From: Agromyces sp. LHK192
GTDB taxonomy: Bacteria; Actinomycetota; Actinomycetes; Actinomycetales; Microbacteriaceae
DNA: 64,000 nt
Reading direction: 5' to 3'
Assembly: GCF_004006235.1 (NCBI RefSeq)
Contig: NZ_CP034753.1
Span: forward strand, 4,024,320-4,088,319
The number at the start of each line of letters is the position of its first letter. The first letter of the stretch is position 1. Shown here in pieces: positions 58,002 to 64,000 of the stretch. The position numbers were made by a program, and so were the translations under genes. The notes beneath the pieces were generated by a model. The model was not told the origin of the DNA. It saw only the letters and a list, made by a program, of their open reading frames with translations, and searched no databases.

Positions 58002-60193
58002 CAGTGGTTCTCCTTGACGTCAGGACGCGCTGCGCCTGCTTGGCCGCGATGGGCGATCTCGGCGGCCGCCTCGCGATACGACAGCGACCCGGTCGACCCG
58101 AAGTCGTATGAGATCACGCTCTGCCCATAGCTCGGGGCCTCGGACACCCGGACCGAGCGCGGAATGATCGTCTGCAAGGCCTGGGTGGGGAAGTGCTGGC
58201 GGACCTCCTGGGCCACCTGTTGCGCCAGGTTCGTCCGCGAGTCGTACATCGTGAGCAGGATCGTCGACAGTCGGAGTACCGGGTTGAGGTGCTTCTCGAT
58301 CAGCTCGATGTTGCTCAGCAGTTGGGAGAGGCCCTCGAGCGCGTAGTACTCGCATTGGATCGGAATCAGCACCTCACGAGCCGCGACGAAGGCGTTGATC
58401 GTCAGCAACCCGAGCGACGGAGGACAGTCGATGAAGACGTAGTGGTACGGCTCGTTCATCGACGCGAGGTGCGCGTCGAGCGCCCGCTTGAGTCGCTGCT
58501 CGCGCGCGACCATCGAAACCAACTCGATCTCGGCACCCGCGAGGTGGATGGTGGCGGGTACGCAGTCCAGCCGCTCGTGCTCGGTCGAAGGCCGCACGAC
58601 CTCCGTGAGCGAGAGATCCTGTACGAGGACTTCGTAGACGCTCTGCTGGTCCGACTGATGGTCGACACCGAGCGCGGTCGAGGCGTTACCCTGCGGATCG
58701 AGATCGATCACCAGCACGCGCGCGCCCGACCGAGCGAGCGCCGCCGCCAGGTTGACGGCAGTCGTGGTCTTGCCGACGCCGCCTTTCTGGTTCGAGATGG
58801 TGAAGATGCGGGTCGCCGGCGGCAGCGGCAGTACCGATTCCTCGAGCGCCATTCGTCGACGGGTCTCGTCGAGCAGTTCGTCGGCCAGGGGAGTGCCTCC
58901 AGTGGTCAGTGATGTTTCACGTGAAACATCGGGATGGGGGAGCTGTGGCGGCGATGCGACCGGAGGGGCGTGCAACGCGACCGGCGGCGCGTGCAGTGCG
59001 GCGGCGGACGGCGCGTGCACCGCAGCGGGCGCGCCTGTGAGCGGCACCTGCGGATCAGCGGGCGGGGTCGGCTGACCGGCGTCCGACGGATGCGGCGATG
59101 CGGGCGGAACGGATGGCGCCTCGACCGCGGGTGCTGGGCCCGAAGCTCCGTGGACATCGGCCTCGGGCACGGTGTGCTGCTCGGGTTGCGCCTCCGCAAC
59201 CGGGCCCGCATACCGCGTGCCGACCGATGACACCTCGAAAGCAGCGACCTCCACCGGTTGAGCGGGCTGCTCGCCCTGGGTTACCTGCAAGGGTTGGCGA
59301 GCCGGCTCACCGTCAGTGGACCGCGGCACCGACTCGTGGTCCTCGACATCGGCATCGGGCAACGCGTCGATCGCACCACCTGCAGCGTCGGGTGACGGCG
59401 CCGCGGGTGCGACTGCATCCGCGGGTACGACTGCATCCGCGGTTGCGACTGCATCCGCTGTCGTGTCCGAGGCTCGGACAGCCTGCTCTGCGGCCGGATG
59501 CTGCAGTGCGGAAACCGTGTCCGCGGCGGCATCACCGACGATCTCGCGGATGAGATCCTCTAGCATCGCGTCGGCGCCTGCGGGCCTGGTCAATTGCTTC
59601 CAACCGGCGTCGACATCTTGGTCGAGCGATCCGTCGCCGGCGAGGGCGGCCGCGGTCGCGGCATCCCAGTCGATGGGCCGTGTCGTAGGCGCGGCTGTGC
59701 CGCCAGCCGGCCGCGGGCCGTTCGTGGGCGGGGCCGACGGCGCGGACGACGGTTGCGGGGGAGCAACCTGAGCATGATCGCCGGCGACGGCGGAAACACC
59801 TGGCGGAGTCGTGAAGGGCAGATCGCTCGAGGGCGCATCGGCGAGGGCCGGAGGCAGAATCCCAGAACGGTCGGGTCCATCGCCGCCTGCGCCTCCGCCG
59901 ACAGGTGCTCCGCCGGCTGCGTAGGGCTCGCTCATCGGCGGCACAGCCGATTCAGATCGTTGGGGGTAGGCAGGCGTGACATGCGCTTCCGATGGAGTGG
60001 GAGCCGCCGGACCAAGGCTCGGACTCGTCGGCGGAGCGGGCTGCACCAGGGGGTGCTCCTGCGCAGGCGTGATCGTCGGTGGTGGGGGATTCATCGTCGT
60101 GGGTGCCTCGGGTTCGTGCGCTGCTGGTTCGGGATTCGTCGGCGCGGACGCCGTCCGTCTGCGGAACCAGCCGCGTCCCCCGCCTTGCGCCAT
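58001..60193 (-). CDS. parA: Chromosome-partitioning ATPase ParA with a giant N-terminal extension
   Basis: 730 residues from ATG 60193. The canonical ParA/Soj part is only residues about 460-730: RIFTISNQKGGVGKTTTAVNLA with Walker Lys475, VIDLDPQGNASTALG, YHYVFIDCPPSLGLLT and RSVRVSEAPSYGQSVI. The 455 residues before it are rich in Ala, Pro, Ser and Thr, without recognised domains, apart from a basic GRGWFRRR start. They include short degenerate repeats (ADAVxx and LHAPPVA). Around residue 424 the reading frame passes through a parS site and reads DVSRETSLTT. Usual actinobacterial ParA proteins have about 280-330 residues. There is no stop over 1.3 kb and third positions stay G/C-rich, which supports translation of the extension. 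Confidence 0.9.
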   Translation of the reverse strand: MAQGGGRGWFRRRTASAPTNPEPAAHEPEAPTTMNPPPPTITPAQEHPLVQPAPPTSPSLGPAAPTPSEAHVTPAYPQRSESAVPPMSEPYAAGGAPVGGGAGGDGPDRSGILPPALADAPSSDLPFTTPPGVSAVAGDHAQVAPPQPSSAPSAPPTNGPRPAGGTAAPTTRPIDWDAATAAALAGDGSLDQDVDAGWKQLTRPAGADAMLEDLIREIVGDAAADTVSALQHPAAEQAVRASDTTADAVATADAVVPADAVAPAAPSPDAAGGAIDALPDADVEDHESVPRSTDGEPARQPLQVTQGEQPAQPVEVAAFEVSSVGTRYAGPVAEAQPEQHTVPEADVHGASGPAPAVEAPSVPPASPHPSDAGQPTPPADPQVPLTGAPAAVHAPSAAALHAPPVALHAPPVASPPQLPHPDVSRETSLTTGGTPLADELLDETRRRMALEESVLPLPPATRIFTISNQKGGVGKTTTAVNLAAALARSGARVLVIDLDPQGNASTALGVDHQSDQQSVYEVLVQDLSLTEVVRPSTEHERLDCVPATIHLAGAEIELVSMVAREQRLKRALDAHLASMNEPYHYVFIDCPPSLGLLTINAFVAAREVLIPIQCEYYALEGLSQLLSNIELIEKHLNPVLRLSTILLTMYDSRTNLAQQVAQEVRQHFPTQALQTIIPRSVRVSEAPSYGQSVISYDFGSTGSLSYREAAAEIAHRGQAGAARPDVKENH
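58913..58928. other. parS: parS site 3, inside the parA coding sequence
   Basis: TGTTTCACGTGAAACA, perfect consensus, lying in frame within parA and encoding part of DVSRETS near residue 424. Confidence 0.95.
59409..59462 (-). repeat. 18-bp repeats in the ParA extension
   Basis: Three tandem copies of an 18-bp unit (plus-strand form CGACTGCATCCGCGGGTA, with small changes) encode the hexapeptide pattern ADAV followed by two of A, V, T or P. They show that the disordered region grows by in-frame repeat expansion. Confidence 0.7.
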
Positions 60194-60346
60194 TCCCGAC
60201 TCTCCCGCCGTGTCCGTCGTGCCGAGCCCGACGTCCTCGGAGCGGTTCGACGGACCTGAGACAACAGCCTAACCGGCACTTCGGACGTTCCGAGGATCCG
60301 CGGTCGATGCGACGCAAACGACCTCGTGGAGGTCGACATCGGGCAG

Positions 60347-60362
60347 TGTTTCACGTGAAACA
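60347..60362. other. parS: parS site 4
   Basis: TGTTTCACGTGAAACA, perfect consensus, in the 334-base gap between parA and rsmG. Apart from the two parS sites and presumably the parA promoter I see nothing else in that gap. Confidence 0.95.
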
Positions 60363-60464
60363 TTCGGGACTCCGGTCGACTGCGGGCACGCCGGGTCATC
60401 CGCGTGGATCCTCGACGTATCGGGCAGGGCGGCGCACGTCCTGAGTGGCGATTCGCACCGCGGG

Positions 60465-60480
60465 CGTTTCACGTGAAACG
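60465..60480. other. parS: parS site 5
   Basis: CGTTTCACGTGAAACG; the central 14 bases are perfect and both outer bases differ from the consensus. In the parA-rsmG gap, 118 bases from site 4. Confidence 0.85.
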
Positions 60481-60527
60481 TCTCCGAGAACGGGCCTGCG
60501 TTCCGGCCTGCACCGAGTTCGGGCGGC

Positions 60528-61163
60528 TCAGCCGACGGTCGCGCGGAACACCCGGGTGACCTCGTCGAGTTCACCCTCACCCAGCACCAGGACCTCCTGG
60601 TCGTGCACATGGAACTTGCGGAGCACCTTCTCGGCGGCACCGATCTCGCCATCGACGCCCGCGCCCTTCATCAGCACGAGCTCGCCGCCGGGCCGCAGCA
60701 GGGGAGCGGTGATCGGGATGAGTGTCCGAAGGGCGCTGACCGCCCGCGCGGTGACCTGGTCGAGGCGACCGCGGAGCTTCGAATCCTCAGCTCGCGCTCG
60801 GACCACGTCCACGTTCTCGAGCCCGAGTTCGTCGACCTGACGCTCGAGCCATGCGACGCGGCGCTCCATCGGTTCGATCAGCGTGAACGAGACATCCGGG
60901 CGGGCGATCGCCAGCACCAGCCCGGGCAGGCCCGCGCCGGACCCGATGTCGCCCACGAGGCCCGGGCGCAGCAACGGCGCGACGACGACCGAGTTCAGGA
61001 TGTGTCGCGTCCAGAGCCGGGGGAGCTCCAGCGGACCGATCAGGCCGAGTTCTTCGCCGTGCTCGGCGAGCGACTCGGTGAAGGCGCGGCCGAGCGCGAT
61101 GCGGTCCCCGAACAGCGTCGCCGCGACGGCAGGTTCGGGTTCGAGGTCGAGGCGATCGGTCAT
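60528..61163 (-). CDS. rsmG: 16S rRNA (guanine-527-N7)-methyltransferase
   Basis: 211 residues from ATG 61163. LWTRHILNSVVVAPLL, GDIGSGAGLPGLVLAIARPD (SAM-binding loop), LIEPMERRVAWL and the GRLDQVTARAVSAL stretch are RsmG/GidB motifs. It methylates N7 of G527 in 16S rRNA. Located between khpB and parA, the standard order. A degenerate parS lies directly upstream of its start. Confidence 0.95.
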   Translation of the reverse strand: MTDRLDLEPEPAVAATLFGDRIALGRAFTESLAEHGEELGLIGPLELPRLWTRHILNSVVVAPLLRPGLVGDIGSGAGLPGLVLAIARPDVSFTLIEPMERRVAWLERQVDELGLENVDVVRARAEDSKLRGRLDQVTARAVSALRTLIPITAPLLRPGGELVLMKGAGVDGEIGAAEKVLRKFHVHDQEVLVLGEGELDEVTRVFRATVG

Positions 61164-61179
61164 CGTTCCACGTGAAACG
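61164..61179. other. parS: Degenerate parS site 6 at the rsmG start
   Basis: CGTTCCACGTGAAACG has one change in the inner 14 bases (TTC to TCC). It abuts the rsmG ATG and overlaps its ribosome-binding region. It may be a weak site or a relic. Confidence 0.55.
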
Positions 61180-61188
61180 GACGGAGCG

Positions 61189-61686
61189 TCAGCCGACGCG
61201 GGTGATGACGGTGTGGCGCTCCGCGCCCTCGCCACGCGACTCCGAGTGGAGTGACCGCTCGGCGACGAGGTCGTGCACGAGCTTGCGCTCATACGACGAC
61301 ATGGGCGGCAACGCGGCCTCGGAGGCCCCGGCTTCGATGCGCTCGACGGCACGGGCGACAAGCGCCGACAGTTCGTCGCGGCGTGCGTCGCGGGATCCGC
61401 CGATGTCGAGGATGAGGCGTGAGAACGCCCCGGTCTTCGTCTGCACCGCGAGGCGGGTGAGTTCCTGGAGCGCGTTGACCGTGTCGGGCTTCGAGAGGAG
61501 GCGGAGGTTCGCGCCGTCGCCGGCGTTCACCGAGAGGTACGCGCGACCGTTGCGGGCATCGATGTCGATGTCACCGTCGAGGTCGCAGATGTCGAGGAGT
61601 TCCTCGATGTAGTCAGCCGCGATGTCGCCTTCTTCTTCGAGTTGCGCGACCGACCGCTCGGCCGTTTCCTGCTGCACGTCCGTCAT
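61189..61686 (-). CDS. khpB: KhpB/Jag family RNA-binding protein (KH-R3H)
   Basis: 165 residues. KH-like domain (about 25-85: ADYIEELLDICDLDGDIDIDARNGRAYLSVNAGDGANLRLL) and C-terminal R3H domain (about 95-160: LILDIGGSRDARRDELSALVARAVER, LPPMSSYERKLVHDLV, the SESRGEGAERHTVI tail). It lacks the Jag-N domain seen in Firmicutes. A post-transcriptional regulator that binds RNA. The start overlaps the yidC stop (ATGA). Confidence 0.92.
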   Translation of the reverse strand: MTDVQQETAERSVAQLEEEGDIAADYIEELLDICDLDGDIDIDARNGRAYLSVNAGDGANLRLLSKPDTVNALQELTRLAVQTKTGAFSRLILDIGGSRDARRDELSALVARAVERIEAGASEAALPPMSSYERKLVHDLVAERSLHSESRGEGAERHTVITRVG

Positions 61687-62645
61687 GACTGCTTCCCCTG
61701 GTTGTTCTTCTTCGCACGCTGCTTGCTCACCGGCTGCTGGCGCTGGGTGGGCTGCTTCTTCGCGGGCTCCTCGGCCTCGGCTCCGGGCTCCTCGATGACG
61801 AGCTTGCCCTTCTTCGCGAGGCGCGCCTCACGGGCCTTCGCCGCTTCGCTGCCCGGCGTGGGCATGTTGCGGATGACCACGAACTGCTGGCCCATGGTCC
61901 AGAAGTTCGAGACGAGCCAGTAGAACATCACGCCGATCGGGAACGCGACGCCCGAGAACGCGAAGACGAGGGGGAGCAGGTACAGCAGGATGCGCTGCTG
62001 CCGGAACATGGGGCTCGCCTTGGTCTCCGGCGACATGTTCTTCGACACGATCTGCAGCTGCGTGATGAACTGCGACGCGGTCATCAGGACGATCATGACG
62101 ACGGCGACGACCATGACCTGCCACGGGTACTCGCCGTTCACGGCCCCGATGAAGGTGCCCTTCAGCGGTGCGCCGAGGAAGGTCGCGTTCGCGAACGAGT
62201 TCGCGAGGTCCTGCGTGAAGACGCCGACGCCGGCCTTGTCGTGCTGGGCGTCGTTCAGCACCGAGAACAGGCCGAAGAAGATCGGCATCTGCAGCAGCAG
62301 CGGAAGGCACGACGAGAGCGGGTTGGTTCCCGTCCGCTTGTAGAGGTCCATGGTCTCGCGAGACATGGCCTCGCGAGAGAACTGGTCCTTCTTCCCCTTG
62401 TACTTGTCCTGGATCTTCTTGAGCTGCGGCGCCACCTCGAGCATCCGGCGCTGGCTCTTGATCTGCCGGACGAAGATCGGGATAAGTGCCGCACGCACCA
62501 CGATGACGAGACCGACGATCGAGAGGACCCAGGTGACACCGTCGTCCGGGTCGAGGCCGATGGTGGTCCACAGGGTGTGGAAGGCGACGAGGATCAGCTC
62601 GATGACCCACTTGATGGGCCAGAGGATGATGCTGATGGGATCCAT
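61683..62645 (-). CDS. yidC: Membrane protein insertase YidC
   Basis: 320 residues. Five helices, with the YidC/Oxa1 core VRAALIPIFVRQIKSQRRMLEVAPQLKKIQDKYKGKK containing the conserved Arg in the first core helix, PIFFGLFSVLND and VAFPIGVMFYWLVSNFWTMGQQ. Basic C-terminal tail for ribosome contact (AKKQPTQRQQPVSKQRAKKNNQ). Inserts membrane proteins with or without SecYEG. Confidence 0.96.
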   Translation of the reverse strand: MDPISIILWPIKWVIELILVAFHTLWTTIGLDPDDGVTWVLSIVGLVIVVRAALIPIFVRQIKSQRRMLEVAPQLKKIQDKYKGKKDQFSREAMSRETMDLYKRTGTNPLSSCLPLLLQMPIFFGLFSVLNDAQHDKAGVGVFTQDLANSFANATFLGAPLKGTFIGAVNGEYPWQVMVVAVVMIVLMTASQFITQLQIVSKNMSPETKASPMFRQQRILLYLLPLVFAFSGVAFPIGVMFYWLVSNFWTMGQQFVVIRNMPTPGSEAAKAREARLAKKGKLVIEEPGAEAEEPAKKQPTQRQQPVSKQRAKKNNQGKQS

Positions 62646-62654
62646 GGGGAGGGG

Positions 62655-63068
62655 TCAGGCCTTTCGAAGGGCGATGGCGGACACGCTTCGGTCCGACTCG
62701 TGCTGGTGCCCCGGGTGATCCGGGGTGGCGGTGGGAGCTGAGTGGAACACGGGTGCCGGGTCGGAGACCCATGCTGCCGGGAGCACCCAACCCGAGCGGG
62801 TCACGCGATCGCGGTCGTGCCGGGCGGTTCGGACGTCGTCGATGCCGCCCGCGGTCCACGGGTTGCAGCGGACGATGCGCCATGCCGTGAGCAGTGCGCC
62901 GAAGACGAGGCCGCGCTGCTGGATGGAACCGAGCCCGTAGGCCGAGCAGGACGGGTAGTACCGGCAGACGTCGCCGTAGAGCGGCGAGACCACCTTCCGG
63001 TAGGTCAGCAGCAGCGCCACCCCGACGTTGCGCGGCACGAGCAGCAGGAACCGGCCGATGTCACGCAT
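62655..63068 (-). CDS. yidD: Membrane protein insertion efficiency factor YidD
   Basis: 137 residues, longer than the usual 80-100. Core LLTYRKVVSPLYGDVCRYYPSCSAYGLGSIQQRGLVFGALLTAWRIVRCNPWTAGGIDDV with the conserved cysteines. The C-terminal 50 residues are variable. Overlaps the rnpA end by eight bases. Confidence 0.93.
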   Translation of the reverse strand: MRDIGRFLLLVPRNVGVALLLTYRKVVSPLYGDVCRYYPSCSAYGLGSIQQRGLVFGALLTAWRIVRCNPWTAGGIDDVRTARHDRDRVTRSGWVLPAAWVSDPAPVFHSAPTATPDHPGHQHESDRSVSAIALRKA

Positions 63069-63426
63069 GGAGCGACCCGAGCGAACCTGCGCCGGCGGCG
63101 CGGCTCGACGCAGCGTGCCGCAGTTCCTCGCGCAGGGACGGAAAATCCGCGTCCGCTGCGGACGGCAGGGCGCGGATCACCAGGTCGAAGCCCGACACCC
63201 CGTCGCGCACGAGCTCGTGGCCGGCGGCCTTGAGCCGTCGGCGGACGAGATTACGGCGCACGGCGGTGCCGACCTTCTTCGAGACGATGAAGCCGAAGCG
63301 CGCGTCGGCGCCCGACGACCGTGAGCGGATGTAGCTCACGGTGTGGGCACCGGCGACCTTCGCTCCACGGCGCACGACACTGCGATAGTCGTCGGCGCTC
63401 GTGATGCGGTTGGCTTTGGCGAGCAC
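63061..63426 (-). CDS. rnpA: Ribonuclease P protein component
   Basis: 121 residues from GTG 63426, seven bases after the rpmH stop. The RNR signature is FGFIVSKKVGTAVRRNLVRRRLKAAG. Protein subunit that helps the RNase P RNA mature tRNA 5' ends. Confidence 0.95.
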   Translation of the reverse strand: MLAKANRITSADDYRSVVRRGAKVAGAHTVSYIRSRSSGADARFGFIVSKKVGTAVRRNLVRRRLKAAGHELVRDGVSGFDLVIRALPSAADADFPSLREELRHAASSRAAGAGSLGSLHA

Positions 63427-63433
63427 CGATGGA

Positions 63434-63571
63434 CTACGCGGAGAGTTCGGTGCGGCCCTTGCGACGGCGGGCCGCGAGGATGGCGCGGCCGGCGCGGGTG
63501 CGCATGCGCAGGCGGAAGCCGTGCTTCTTGGCGCGGCGGCGGTTGTTCGGCTGGAAGGTACGCTTGCTCAT
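63434..63571 (-). CDS. rpmH: 50S ribosomal protein bL34
   Basis: 45 residues from ATG 63571 with GGAGAAG about six bases upstream. It starts [19 protein letters not shown] and ends [11 protein letters not shown], as expected. First gene of the rpmH-rnpA-yidD-yidC-khpB-rsmG block, which in most bacteria is divergent from dnaA across oriC. Confidence 0.96.
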   Translation of the reverse strand: MSKRTFQPNNRRRAKKHGFRLRMRTRAGRAILAARRRKGRTELSA

Positions 63572-64000
63572 TCTTCTTCTCCGGCGATTCGGATCTCCGC
63601 GAGCGAACGCGTCACATGTGCGTACGTCGGGAAAACAGGGTGCCCCTGGGGGCTGCGGTCAACTGATTAAAACTACGGCCTGAACGGCGCGCGGTCAAAC
63701 CGGCCGCCGGTGCGGGAGGCGCGGATCGAAACCGACAGTATCCCACGAGCCTGCGGATCCGCTGTGGAAGACACGCCGCGACGACACGCCCGAATGAACG
63801 GATGACGTTCTCGGCATTTGTCGGGCAGGCCGACTTTCGATACGGTTTGAGACCAGTTATCCCCAGCCTCGACCGCGGAATTCCGCTGTTTCAACAGCCT
63901 TTGCCCACAGGCGGTGGATAACCGATGATGTACTTCAGCCTGGAGCCGCTCGCACGTCGATCGGGGGACCGACGAGCGGCACGGCCAGGCGCCATGACGA
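63572..64000. other. Left flank of the replication origin (rpmH-dnaA region)
   Basis: No gene is seen in these 429 bases. DnaA-box-like words TTATCCCCA (63857-63865) and TTATCCACC on the minus strand (63913-63921) each differ once from TTATCCACA, and a CCCACAGG lies near 63904. The position upstream of rpmH is where oriC and dnaA are expected. The window ends before dnaA, so this is only the edge of the origin. Confidence 0.55.

Noticed and set aside
63673..63894. 73-residue minus-strand frame upstream of rpmH
   Set aside because: Lies in the origin flank over the DnaA-box-like words, with no ribosome binding site or recognisable motif.

Overview
The window looks like the chromosome of a high-G+C actinobacterium of the family Microbacteriaceae, close to Agromyces or a relative. 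The reasons are roughly 70% G+C with G/C third positions, very frequent GCATCC/GGATGC words, many apparently leaderless genes, and the origin-flanking order rpmH-rnpA-yidD-yidC-khpB-rsmG-parA-parB at the right end. The replication origin and dnaA should lie just beyond position 64000, so the whole window sits on one replichore next to oriC. The family assignment is inference from content; no database was searched.

Layout. 1-5.1 kb: the end of a desferrioxamine-type siderophore locus (a truncated acyltransferase/NIS-synthetase fusion, a cytoplasmic penicillin-acylase-like Ntn hydrolase, and a second stand-alone acyltransferase). 5.1-8.2 kb: the membrane transhydrogenase pntAB. 8.4-15.6 kb: an IclR regulator, a frameshifted GNAT gene, three small membrane proteins, an aromatic-hydroxylase-type flavoprotein that shares an operator with the IclR gene, and a 37-residue cysteine-rich peptide behind a RicR/CsoR-type copper operator. 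15.7-20.2 kb: a very large membrane-embedded hydrolase, a cation antiporter preceded by a 28-codon leaderless leader ORF, and a GerW/YtfJ-like protein. 20.3-24.6 kb: a formylglycine-generating enzyme, a cysteine-less paralogue, a CPYC flavoprotein and a MATE exporter.

24.7-40.1 kb: accessory genes, mostly in regulator/target pairs: glycosyltransferase, methyltransferase-like membrane protein, AraC, TetR with a GPP34 protein and an exporter, a beta-lactamase-fold hydrolase, PadR with a frameshifted HAAS-type membrane protein, TetR with an amidohydrolase and an NCS1 permease, GntR with an alpha/beta hydrolase and a TRIC channel. Several have clear palindromic operators between divergent genes.

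40.1-64 kb: the conserved origin-proximal core. It holds dnaB (with an AT-rich DnaA-box cluster upstream), an inserted secreted M14 peptidase, rpsF-ssb-rpsR-rplI, cca, DUF6049, murJ, trxB-trxA behind a SigR-type promoter, a PLP aminotransferase, a D-Ala-D-Ala-ligase-like ATP-grasp enzyme, parB-parA with six parS-like sites, rsmG, khpB, yidC, yidD, rnpA and rpmH. ParA carries an N-terminal extension of about 455 residues.

I saw no tRNA, rRNA, CRISPR array, insertion sequence or prophage gene.
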